Source of the DNA: an uncultured Collinsella sp.
Lineage (GTDB): Bacteria; Actinomycetota; Coriobacteriia; Coriobacteriales; Coriobacteriaceae
Assembly (NCBI GenBank): GCA_902475785.1
Contig: CABSAN010000025.1
Span: 1 to 29,309 of the forward strand
Direction of reading: 5' to 3'
DNA length: 29,309 nt
Shown here: in pieces, positions 17,352-26,456 of the stretch
Position numbering within the stretch: position 1 is the first letter of the stretch
Layout of the letters: each line of letters begins with the position of its first letter
Program-made: the position numbers and the translations under genes
Notes under the pieces: model-generated
What the model saw: only the letters and a program-made list of their open reading frames with translations
What the model was told of the DNA's origin: nothing
The model's database searches: none

Positions 17352-17482
17352 GATGGGGTCCTTTGAGTTACGGGTTTGGACAATGCCCGTACATAGTACA
17401 TGTTCGGCGCCGATTGCGACCCTATTGCTCGGCAAACGGTCGGGACTGGGCGCGGGCGTGGCGCTGCTGGAATGCCAGGGAT

Positions 17483-17563
17483 CCAAAACATGTACGTCAC
17501 CCTCCAAAAACGACATTTTTTGACATCTTTGGAGGCTGGCGTACATGTTTGGATTGAGCTCAC
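17483..17563 (+). repeat. Flanking inverted repeat, copy A
   Basis: An 81-bp element, itself an imperfect hairpin (CATGTACGTC...GCGTACATG, CCTCCAAA...TTTGGAGG). It is nearly identical, with about six differences, to the reverse complement of copy B at 18674-18753. Both copies share the distal ATTGAGCTCAC, and in each copy that end faces the AbiEi-like gene between them. Confidence 0.9.
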
Positions 17564-17570
17564 AGCATGA

Positions 17571-17600
17571 GTGAGTTAATTTACTCACATCCGGTATATT
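17571..17600 (+). promoter_or_regulatory. Dyad and -10-like element upstream of the AbiEi-like gene
   Basis: GTGAGT (17571-17576) and ACTCAC (17583-17588) are perfect inverted repeats with a 6-nt spacer. A -10-like TATATT (17595-17600) follows 6 nt later, about 55 nt before the start codon. The -35 is poor. The layout suggests a promoter under repressor control, possibly autoregulation. Confidence 0.4.
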
Positions 17601-17655
17601 CCCCCACTTCAACGGACATAAGAGTTGGATACCGGCTCAGAGCGAGAGGCCCTCA

Positions 17656-18663
17656 ATGGATACTCCTGTTCTCATTTCGCATAAAACCGCATGGCTTGTC
17701 CATCATGCGCCCCAGAATTTGGTTCAGTCTCTTGCGCGGCACGACTACCAGATAGGCGTACGAGACATCTCCACCCAGCAACGCGTTGCGCGCATACGAC
17801 AGGCCCTTACCGACTGCGGCATTCCGTCCGATATGCTCAAAACTATCGATATCTCGGTTGTATTCGAATTCGAGCGAATTCGCACCAAAGGCGTCATTTG
17901 CCACATTCTTGGACAAAATCTTCCCTACGAGCATATTGACGAGTTGACGCCCGGAATCTTCATCACCGACGAAGCCTTCACCTTCGTGCTCGCTGCCGAG
18001 TGGATGGATAGGATCGAATACCTCGAATATGGCTATGAAGTTTGCGGCGATTATCGCATAGGGCTCAATCCCGCCGACCCTTATACCGAGCAACCAGCCA
18101 CCACCTCCAAGGATGAAATAACCGAACTGCTCGATCGGCACCCCGGCAAACCCGGTGCCACACGTGCACGGCTCGCGCTCAGGCACATCTACAATCGCTC
18201 GGCCTCGCCTATGGAGACCGCTTCGGCAATCGCCCTCTCGCTCCCAGTAAGCGACGGCGGCGTTGGCATCCGAGGTATCGAACTCAACAAGCCGCTCGAG
18301 ATCCCTCAACGTCTCTGGCATTGCGCCAAAGCTCGAACACTCAAAATCGATGCGCTCGTTACCTACAAGCGCAAGGAGCTCGGTATCGAATATAAGGGTG
18401 GCTTTCACGATGAGTTCGAGCGCAAGGGAGCAGATGCGGAGCGAGAGGCCGTTCTCTCCCAAATGGGATATCGAATCGTTACGCTCACTTCGGCTCAGTT
18501 CGGTAGCCAGCTCGCCTTTCACCGCGCCATGAACAACATTCGCGAAGCACTCGGCATGCCTCGCTGTACCGACACCGGGTACCAGCGAGAGCAAAACGAA
18601 CTACGCAAGGCGCTTATCCGCAACTGGAAAGGCATGCGAGACGAAGAGGCACCTTCCGAATAG
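17656..18663 (+). CDS. AbiEi-like / DUF559-type protein with predicted PD-(D/E)xK domain
   Basis: A 335-residue protein resembling actinobacterial proteins annotated as type IV toxin-antitoxin AbiEi-like or DUF559-domain proteins. The middle contains the family-like GKPGATRARLALRHI...SASPMETASAIAL stretch. The C-terminal part has a candidate nuclease core: D232, then E245-Y-K247, then a strand/helix (GYRIVTLTSAQF). I see no convincing N-terminal winged helix, and no AbiEii-type toxin gene adjoins it. GAGAGG (17644-17649) is 6 nt before ATG 17656. Codon use (more ATA, CGA, AGG) and a lower G+C feel differ from neighbours. Flanking 80-bp inverted repeats suggest transfer. The nuclease activity is inferred. 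Confidence 0.8.
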   Translation: MDTPVLISHKTAWLVHHAPQNLVQSLARHDYQIGVRDISTQQRVARIRQALTDCGIPSDMLKTIDISVVFEFERIRTKGVICHILGQNLPYEHIDELTPGIFITDEAFTFVLAAEWMDRIEYLEYGYEVCGDYRIGLNPADPYTEQPATTSKDEITELLDRHPGKPGATRARLALRHIYNRSASPMETASAIALSLPVSDGGVGIRGIELNKPLEIPQRLWHCAKARTLKIDALVTYKRKELGIEYKGGFHDEFERKGADAEREAVLSQMGYRIVTLTSAQFGSQLAFHRAMNNIREALGMPRCTDTGYQREQNELRKALIRNWKGMRDEEAPSE

Positions 18664-18673
18664 TGCCACTCCC

Positions 18674-18753
18674 GTGAGCTCAATCCAAACGTGTACGTCA
18701 GCCTTCAAAGATGTCGAAAAATGTCGGTTTTGGAGGGTGACGTACATGTTTGG
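18674..18753 (-). repeat. Flanking inverted repeat, copy B
   Basis: 80 bp, reverse-complementary to copy A (17483-17563) with about six differences. It begins 11 nt after the AbiEi-like stop. Internally it can fold (GTACGTCAGCC..TTCAAA against TTTTGGAGGGTGACGTAC), so it could also act as a terminator-like structure. Confidence 0.9.
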
Positions 18754-18785
18754 GGAAGCGTGGGATCGAGACGTATTTCGATAAC

Positions 18786-18810
18786 AAAAAAGCCCCCATT
18801 CCCGGGAGCT
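18786..18810 (-). terminator. Terminator of tRNA-Ser (CGA)
   Basis: On the minus strand, AGCTCCC pairs with GGGGGCT (7 bp, one wobble) with a 6-nt loop, followed by six T. It lies 13 nt beyond the CCA end of the tRNA. Confidence 0.8.
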
Positions 18811-18823
18811 TTCTCAACCAAAA

Positions 18824-18914
18824 TGGCGGAGGAGGAGGGATTCGAACCCTCGTGACCTTATACAGGCCAAACGGTTTTCGAGACCGCCGCATTCAACCAC
18901 TCTGCCACCCCTCC
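18824..18914 (-). tRNA. tRNA-Ser (CGA)
   Basis: A 91-nt class II tRNA with a long variable arm, encoded CCA (18824-18826) and acceptor stem GGAGGGG / CTCCTCC. The anticodon CGA is at 18878-18880 read on the minus strand. Confidence 0.96.
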
Positions 18915-18923
18915 GCGTGGGGT

Positions 18924-18954
18924 AAAAACAAAGCAGGCTCGAAGGCCTGCTTTG
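18924..18954 (-). terminator. Terminator between the two tRNA-Ser genes
   Basis: On the minus strand a perfect 10-bp stem CAAAGCAGGC / GCCTGCTTTG (18929-18938 and 18945-18954), 6-nt loop, then five T. It lies 9 nt from the tRNA-Ser(GGA) 3' end and only 9 nt before tRNA-Ser(CGA) begins. Confidence 0.88.
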
Positions 18955-18962
18955 GAATTAAC

Positions 18963-19053
18963 TGGCGGAGAGTCAGGGATTTGAACCCTGGAGACGCTTT
19001 TGACGCCTACACGATTTCCAATCGTGCTCCTTCGGCCACTCGGACAACTCTCC
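18963..19053 (-). tRNA. tRNA-Ser (GGA)
   Basis: A 91-nt class II tRNA with encoded CCA (18963-18965) and a perfect acceptor stem GGAGAGT / ACTCTCC. The anticodon GGA is at 19017-19019 on the minus strand, with a long variable arm. Confidence 0.97.
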
Positions 19054-19069
19054 GTTAAATGCGAAAGTC

Positions 19070-19097
19070 AGTATACACGAGGAATCGCAAAGTGCAA
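19070..19097 (-). promoter_or_regulatory. Promoter of the tRNA-Ser genes
   Basis: On the minus strand -35 TTGCAC (19092-19097), 16-nt spacer, -10 TATACT (19070-19075), 17 nt upstream of tRNA-Ser(GGA). Confidence 0.75.
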
Positions 19098-19447
19098 ACA
19101 GAAAAGTTGGCATTTTTTGAAACGTTTGGCTTCGTGACGGGATCTAGGAGGGCAAAAACGGGCTCTGACCAGCAGGGTTGCATGCGGCAAATTGTTCAAA
19201 ATGGGTATTTATAAACGCCGTGGCGGCAATTTTAAAAATCTTTAAGCGGTGTTGTGAACCACTGGTATGTATTTCGCGACCACAACCATGCGCTCGCTGA
19301 CCTGCGGCTTGGCTCAGTTTGTCCCCGCAGCGCCGTATCTTGTCCACGGATTCGTCAAGCATTTGGTCAGCATTTGGTTGGAAGACGCATGAAGTGCCGT
19401 GTGAGTATGGACATATGTGGAGGTCATGAGGTTGTAGCTGCATATTC
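19098..19447. other. Gene-free interval between the tRNA-Ser promoter and the rpsF promoter
   Basis: About 350 bp with no protein-coding frame I trust: the open frames are short, without ribosome sites, and do not resemble known proteins. It is more A/T-rich around 19195-19245 (tttataaa, ttttaaaaa), so additional promoters for rpsF are possible, but I find no well-spaced -35/-10 pair there. No long repeat seen. Confidence 0.5.
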
Positions 19448-19476
19448 TTGCAGCCTGGGAGGTTGAAAGATATTAT
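19448..19476 (+). promoter_or_regulatory. Promoter of the rpsF-ssb-rpsR-rplI operon
   Basis: -35 TTGCAG (19448-19453), 17-nt spacer, -10 TATTAT (19471-19476). A start point near 19483 would give a ~65-nt leader carrying a 7-bp hairpin (CTTCAGG 19494-19500 / CCTGAAG 19514-19520). Confidence 0.75.
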
Positions 19477-19547
19477 TACCAAGTCTTTTCCTGCTTCAGG
19501 CGCACCTTCACGACCTGAAGCCACATTTGCCCAGAGGAGGTGACAAT

Positions 19548-19841
19548 ATGAAGGCTTATGAACTGCTGTTCTTTGTTGACCCGTCGCTCGACCCCGAGAC
19601 TCGTCTCGCTGTTATGAAGCGTATCGATACCACGATCGCTGAGGGCGCTGGCAAGGTCGACTCCGTTGACGAGTGGGGCAAGCGCAAGCTCGCCTACGAG
19701 ATCAACGACCTCACCGATGGTGACTACACCCTCATCAACTTCCACGCAGATCCTACCCAGATCGCCGAGCTTGATCGCGTCCTGCGCATCACCGACGCTG
19801 TGGTCCGCCACATGATCGTCCGTCGCGACGACCAGGAGTAA
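19548..19841 (+). CDS. rpsF: 30S ribosomal protein S6
   Basis: A 97-residue S6, which binds 16S rRNA together with S18. It begins MKAYELLFFVDPSLD and contains WGKRKLAYEINDLTDGDY, the classical S6 strand region. ATG 19548 is preceded at 7 nt by a strong AGGAGG (19535-19540), so a longer upstream reading frame is not used. It is the first gene of an operon encoding S6, SSB, S18 and L9, an order conserved in many bacteria. S6:S18 is known in other bacteria to repress its own mRNA through the leader. Confidence 0.99.
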   Translation: MKAYELLFFVDPSLDPETRLAVMKRIDTTIAEGAGKVDSVDEWGKRKLAYEINDLTDGDYTLINFHADPTQIAELDRVLRITDAVVRHMIVRRDDQE

Positions 19842-19889
19842 GACTGTCGTTTTGGACTGGGCTTGTGCCCCAAGAGGAAGTAGTGAGTT

Positions 19890-20342
19890 ATGAGCATCAA
19901 TCGAGTGAACATCACCGGTAACCTCACGCGTGATCCCGAGCTGCGCGCCACCGCCGGCGGAACCCAGGTTCTGTCCTTCGGCGTCGCCGTGAACGATCGT
20001 CGCCGCAACCCGCAGACTGGCGAGTGGGAGGACTATCCCAACTTTGTCGACTGCACTATGTTCGGCACGCGCGCCGAGGCCGTGAGCCGTTTCCTGGCAA
20101 AGGGAAACAAGGTCGCGATCGAGGGCAAGCTGCGCTACAGCTCTTGGGAGCGCGACGGCCAGCGCCGGAGCAAGCTTGAGGTCATCGTCGATGAGATCGA
20201 GTTTATGAGCTCCCGTGGTGGCCAGGGTGGCTACGATCAGGGCGGTTACGCCCCCGCAGCTCCCGCGCCCGCAGCACGTCCTGCCGCACCGGTGGCTACG
20301 CCGCCCGCGGTCGACGTCTACGATGAGGACATCCCGTTTTAA
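19890..20342 (+). CDS. ssb: Single-stranded DNA-binding protein
   Basis: A 150-residue SSB. The OB-fold occupies ~residues 1-110 (MSINRVNITGNLTRDPEL, VNDRR, FVDCTMFGTRAEAV, LRYSSWERDG). A Gly/Ala/Pro linker follows, and it ends in the acidic tip DEDIPF that binds partner proteins at replication forks. The start ATG 19890 has AGAGGAAG upstream. Second gene of the rpsF operon. Confidence 0.99.
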   Translation: MSINRVNITGNLTRDPELRATAGGTQVLSFGVAVNDRRRNPQTGEWEDYPNFVDCTMFGTRAEAVSRFLAKGNKVAIEGKLRYSSWERDGQRRSKLEVIVDEIEFMSSRGGQGGYDQGGYAPAAPAPAARPAAPVATPPAVDVYDEDIPF

Positions 20343-20369
20343 GGGCTGTTCACCTATTTTTGAGTGAGA

Positions 20370-20395
20370 GGCGGCTTCGGTTCGCCGAAGTTGCC
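20370..20395 (+). other. UUCG-capped hairpin just upstream of rpsR
   Basis: GGCGGCTTCGG (20370-20380) pairs with CCGAAGTTGCC (20385-20395) over 11 bp (two G-U pairs) around a TTCG loop. It ends 4 nt before the rpsR ribosome site GAAAGG (20400-20405) and has no T run, so it is a candidate RNA-stability or translational control element, not a terminator. Confidence 0.6.
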
Positions 20396-20414
20396 AAATG
20401 AAAGGTATTTTGAC

Positions 20415-20681
20415 ATGGCTAATGATTTTTCTGCACGTCAGCCGCGTCGTAAGTACTGCCAGTTCTGCAAGGAGAACACTGAGTTCATCGACTATAAGGA
20501 CACTCAGCTTCTCCGTAAGTACATGACCGACCGTGGCAAGATCAAGCCTCGTCGCGTCACTGGCGCTTGCACGCAGCATCAGCATGACATCGCCAACGCC
20601 ATCAAGCGCGCCCGCGAGATGGCTCTCCTGCCGTACACCGTCCCCGTGGTTTCCTCTCGTGGCAACCGCGACCGCGGCTAA
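20415..20681 (+). CDS. rpsR: 30S ribosomal protein S18 (Cys-containing form)
   Basis: An 88-residue S18, partner of S6 on the 30S platform. Core motifs are FIDYKDTQLLRKYMTDRGKI and RRVTGACTQHQHDIANAIKRAREMALLPY. Cys15 and Cys18 (YCQFC) plus the later Cys and His (GACTQHQ) form a C-x2-C...C-x2-H pattern seen in S18 proteins proposed to bind zinc, unlike the Cys-less paralogs. ATG 20415 is used because GAAAGG lies 9 nt upstream; the frame opens earlier at 20364 but that stretch contains the hairpin. Confidence 0.98.
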   Translation: MANDFSARQPRRKYCQFCKENTEFIDYKDTQLLRKYMTDRGKIKPRRVTGACTQHQHDIANAIKRAREMALLPYTVPVVSSRGNRDRG

Positions 20682-20696
20682 GAAGGGAGACGCATC

Positions 20697-21236
20697 ATGA
20701 AGGTTATTCTTCTCGATGAGATCAAGGGCAAGGGCGGCGAGGGTGACGTCGTAGAGGTCGCTCAGGGTTACGCTGAGAACTTCCTGTTCCCCAAGAAGCT
20801 CGCTGTTGCCGCCACCAAGGGCAACCTCAAGCAGCTTGACGAGCGTCGCAACAACATCGCCAAGCGCGAGGCCGTCCGTCTGGCTACCGCCAACGAGACC
20901 AAGGCTGCCTTCGAGGGCAAGACGGTCACCGTTGACGTCAAGGTCGGCGACGAGGGCATCCTCTTTGGCTCCGTTACCGCCGCTATGATCGCTGACGCCA
21001 TCAAGGCTCAGCTCGGTATGGACATCGACCGCAAGCGCGTCGAGCTCGGTAAGCCCATCAAGGTTGCCGGTGCCCACACCGTTGCCATCTCGCTGTACCG
21101 CGAGATCAAGGCCGAGGTTGTCGTTCTCGTTGGCGTTACCGCCGAGGAGCTCGCTGCCGAGGCTGAGGCTGAGGAGACCGCTGAGGTCGCCGAGGCCGAG
21201 ACCGCCGAGGTCGAGACTGAGGCTGCTGCCGAGTAG
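20697..21236 (+). CDS. rplI: 50S ribosomal protein L9 with acidic C-terminal tail
   Basis: L9, which binds 23S rRNA near the L1 stalk and influences reading-frame maintenance. The N-terminal domain begins MKVILLDEIKGKGGEGDVVEVA and includes GYAENFLFPKKLA. At 179 residues it is ~30 longer than the usual ~150. The extra residues are a nearly pure Glu/Ala/Val/Thr tail (~145-179). AAGGGAG lies 7 nt before ATG 20697. Last gene of the rpsF operon, followed by a terminator. Confidence 0.99.
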   Translation: MKVILLDEIKGKGGEGDVVEVAQGYAENFLFPKKLAVAATKGNLKQLDERRNNIAKREAVRLATANETKAAFEGKTVTVDVKVGDEGILFGSVTAAMIADAIKAQLGMDIDRKRVELGKPIKVAGAHTVAISLYREIKAEVVVLVGVTAEELAAEAEAEETAEVAEAETAEVETEAAAE

Positions 21237-21270
21237 CATTTGCTGCAACGCAACAATCTTGTTCTAAGAA

Positions 21271-21309
21271 GGGCGCTCTGGGAGACCAGGGCGCCCTTTT
21301 GTTTTTTTT
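21271..21309 (+). terminator. Terminator of the rpsF-rplI operon
   Basis: GGGCGCTCTGG (21271-21281) pairs with CCAGGGCGCCC (21286-21296) with one wobble, loop GAGA, then TTTTG and eight further T. Located 35 nt after rplI. Confidence 0.95.
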
Positions 21310-21462
21310 GCGCTGAGTGAGTGTCATGGTGAACGTTGCGTCGAAGTCCTATATACGGGACCGTTCATCCGTTTCGTTCGGTGATGATTGCCGGGGCGCG
21401 GCCCGTTTTGGGACCGTGGCTGATACTATGGATGCTCGCATGCGATATGAATGAGGATGCTC

Positions 21463-22854
21463 ATGGCATATGACGAAAGGGAGATGGGGCTGACGGTCGA
21501 GGACCGTGGCTCCAAGTTGGGTCTCCCTCAAAACCAAGATGCAGAGGCCAATGTACTGGCCGCCATGCTGCTGTCGCCCGAGGTGGTCGAGGAGGCCCAG
21601 GTCGAGCTGCAGCCCGATGACTTCTACCGGCCCATTCATAAGACCATCTACACCGCGATGGTCGATATGTACAACAGCCGCATTCCCATCGACTCTATCT
21701 CGCTGATCGATTACCTGCGCAGCATCAACAAACTCGATGCCGTGGGCGGCGAGGCCTACATTTTGGAGCTGATGGGTCAGACCCTGTCGCTCGTCAACTG
21801 GCAGCACCATGCCGCCATCGTCCGTCGCGACTCGATGCTGCGCGAGCTGATCGGTGCCACCAACGAGATCAACGCCCTGGCCTATAACGCCCCTACCGAC
21901 ACCAAAGAGGTCGTGGAGCTGGCCGAGAGCAAGCTGCTCAAGGTCACGGCGCGCGAGGTTAAGTCGAGCTATAAGACACTGACCGAGTTTATGGTCGAGG
22001 CCTATAACGAGGCCGAGGAAGTGTGTAAGGCCGGTGGACAGGCCGCGGGCGTGCCCACCGGCTTCCCGTCGCTCGACCGCATGCTTATGGGTTTCCGCGA
22101 GGGCCAGCTCATCATTATCGGCGCCCGCCCTGCCGTGGGTAAGACGTCGTTCGCTCTGAACTTGGCGCTGAATGCCGCCGCTGCGGGCTATACCGTCGGC
22201 TTCTTTTCGCTGGAGATGTCGGGCAAGGAAATTGCCCAGCGCCTGATTTGTGCCTACGCCATGATTTCGATCAGCGACTTCCGTACGGGCCGCATTAGCC
22301 CCGAGCAGTGGGCCAATATCAACGAGGCCACGCAGACCTTGTCTAAGCTCGACATTCTGATTGACGATACGCCCGGCACCACGGTGACCGAGATTCGCGC
22401 CAAGAGCCGCCGCATGCTCCACAACAAGGAGAAGGCCATCATTATCCTGGACTACCTGCAGCTGGTGAGTCCTCCGCCGGGACGTCGCTCCGAGAGCCGT
22501 ACCGTCGAGGTCTCCGAGATGTCGCGTGGTTTAAAGATCATGGCCAAGGAGCTCAAGATCCCGCTCATTGCACTGTCGCAGCTGTCGCGTCAGGTCGAGT
22601 CCCGTACCGGCAAACGCCCGCAGCTGTCCGACCTGCGTGAATCGGGCTCCATCGAGCAGGACGCCGACATCGTTATGTTCTTGGATCGCTCCGCCGATGA
22701 GGCCGAGGCCTCGCGTGACGATCGACCCGACGAGGGCGTTACGCGTATCGTCGTGGCCAAGAACCGTTCGGGCCCGATCGGTGACGTCGACCTGATGTTC
22801 CTGCCGGCATCCACCAAGTTCTATGAGCTTGATGGGGCGCATACCGAGGAGTAG
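21463..22854 (+). CDS. dnaB: Replicative DNA helicase DnaB
   Basis: Hexameric 5'-3' helicase of the replication fork. The protein has 463 residues, typical. The N-terminal primase-interacting domain begins near LPQNQDAEANVLAAMLL. The RecA-like domain has Walker A ARPAVGKTS (from ~A221, K227) and Walker B IIILDYLQL. Later motifs are LSQLSRQVESR and DLRESGSIEQDADIV. No intein or frameshift seen. I start at ATG 21463, 5 nt after GAGGA (21453-21457); the in-frame ATGs at 21451 and 21457 overlap that ribosome site. DciA, encoded at 5557-6120, may assist its loading. Confidence 0.98.
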   Translation: MAYDEREMGLTVEDRGSKLGLPQNQDAEANVLAAMLLSPEVVEEAQVELQPDDFYRPIHKTIYTAMVDMYNSRIPIDSISLIDYLRSINKLDAVGGEAYILELMGQTLSLVNWQHHAAIVRRDSMLRELIGATNEINALAYNAPTDTKEVVELAESKLLKVTAREVKSSYKTLTEFMVEAYNEAEEVCKAGGQAAGVPTGFPSLDRMLMGFREGQLIIIGARPAVGKTSFALNLALNAAAAGYTVGFFSLEMSGKEIAQRLICAYAMISISDFRTGRISPEQWANINEATQTLSKLDILIDDTPGTTVTEIRAKSRRMLHNKEKAIIILDYLQLVSPPPGRRSESRTVEVSEMSRGLKIMAKELKIPLIALSQLSRQVESRTGKRPQLSDLRESGSIEQDADIVMFLDRSADEAEASRDDRPDEGVTRIVVAKNRSGPIGDVDLMFLPASTKFYELDGAHTEE

Positions 22855-22881
22855 GACAGGCGCCCGTTGCACGGGTATACT
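22853..22881 (+). promoter_or_regulatory. Possible promoter of purA
   Basis: A good -10 TATACT (22876-22881) with a 17-nt spacer to AGGACA (22853-22858), a 4/6 match to the -35 consensus, overlapping the dnaB stop codon. The start codon of purA is 67 nt downstream of the -10. Confidence 0.4.
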
Positions 22882-22947
22882 GGGAATGTTTTGTGCTTCT
22901 GCGTGCCGGTGTGGCGCGTAGACAGTCCATGAATGTAAGGAGTAAAC

Positions 22948-24234
<1,287 letters not shown>

Positions 24235-24256
24235 TCGGCACTATTCGGTTATTGCG

Positions 24257-24302
24257 ATATACCCCTTTGCAGCCCGGACGGGCGGCTGAGGGGTATATTT
24301 GC
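24257..24302. terminator. Bidirectional terminator-like hairpin between purA and purD
   Basis: ATATACCCCT (24257-24266) pairs perfectly with AGGGGTATAT (24289-24298). An inner CAGCC / GGCTG stem follows after a 3-nt bulge. The T run is short (ATTTGCTT), so termination may be partial. Confidence 0.6.
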
Positions 24303-24352
24303 TTGCAAAGGGCTCGCGCGGAGCGGGCCGCTAATCCATAGAGGAGGCACCC

Positions 24353-25657
<1,305 letters not shown>

Positions 25658-25678
25658 AATCCGAGAGGAATGAGACGG

Positions 25679-26374
25679 ATGGACGAGAAGAACGAAGAGC
25701 TCGTGGACGCGCAGATCGTCGAAGAGGACAGCCGCATGTATGGCCACGCCGAGGGCGAGCCTGGTGGCGAGGTCGCTGACGAGCCGGCGCTGGTGCTGGG
25801 CGACGACGACCCACACGATGCCGAGCTGCACGAGAAGATTATTTCGGAGGAGTGCGCCTGGAAGGGCAAGATCCTCGATGTCCACCGTCTTGAGGTTGAA
25901 CTGCCCAACGGTCGCCGTAGCGCCCGCGATATCGTTCGCCATCCGGGTGCGGCGGCCGTTGTGGCACTGACCGAGAGCGGCAAGATCGTACTGGTGCGTC
26001 AGTACCGCACCGCCATCGACCGCGTGACGGTCGAGGTTCCCGCCGGCAAGCTCGACCCAGGCGAGGACCCGCTCGATTGCGCCAAGCGCGAGCTGCATGA
26101 GGAGACGGGCTTTAGGGCTGGTCGCATTCGCTTTTTGACGTCGATTGTCACGTCCTGCGGTTTTTGCGACGAGATCATTCACATCTACTTGGCTACCAAG
26201 CTCGAGTTCGATGCACCCAACCCCGATGATGACGAGTTCGTCAACGTGGATCTGGTGCCGCTGCACGAGCTGATCGACGCCGTGCTCGACGGTAAGATCG
26301 AAGATGCCAAGACCGTCGTGGGCGCCTTGGCCTGCGATAGCATCGCGCATCGCCTTGGGGGCGCGGAGCTCTAA
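25679..26374 (+). CDS. NUDIX hydrolase, ADP-ribose pyrophosphatase-like, with acidic N-terminus
   Basis: A 231-residue NUDIX protein resembling ADP-ribose pyrophosphatases (RQYR near residues 105-108 and VEVPAGKLDPGE). The Nudix box is complete: G123, E129, then REL-HEETGF with R137, E138, E141, E142 and G144. Substrate specificity cannot be proven from sequence. About 55 N-terminal residues are strongly acidic and not part of the fold. I prefer ATG 25679 over 25670, because GAGAGG (25663-25668) is 10 nt from the former and only 1 nt from the latter. It probably shares a transcript with purD. Confidence 0.9.
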   Translation: MDEKNEELVDAQIVEEDSRMYGHAEGEPGGEVADEPALVLGDDDPHDAELHEKIISEECAWKGKILDVHRLEVELPNGRRSARDIVRHPGAAAVVALTESGKIVLVRQYRTAIDRVTVEVPAGKLDPGEDPLDCAKRELHEETGFRAGRIRFLTSIVTSCGFCDEIIHIYLATKLEFDAPNPDDDEFVNVDLVPLHELIDAVLDGKIEDAKTVVGALACDSIAHRLGGAEL

Positions 26375-26386
26375 CGAGTGGGGATA

Positions 26387-26425
26387 GCCCTGGGACAAGT
26401 ACTGATGATTGCTTTGTCCCAGGGC
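26387..26425. repeat. TGGGACAA palindrome after the NUDIX gene
   Basis: GCCCTGGGACAA (26387-26398) is exactly complementary to TTGTCCCAGGGC (26414-26425), 15-nt loop. No T run follows on the plus strand. It could be a weak terminator or an interspersed palindrome. Confidence 0.7.
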
Positions 26426-26456
26426 CTTACGTTGCTGATATTTCTTTGAGGATCAC

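Noticed and set aside
17352..17612. N-terminal extension of the TRIC/UPF0126 protein
   Set aside because: The frame is open but would translate repeat copy A and a non-membrane, non-family sequence; the TTG at 17351 has its own ribosome site and gives the family length.
17483..18753. CRISPR-like or IS element interpretation of the two 80-bp repeats
   Set aside because: There are only two copies, in inverted orientation, with no spacers, no cas genes and no transposase between them.
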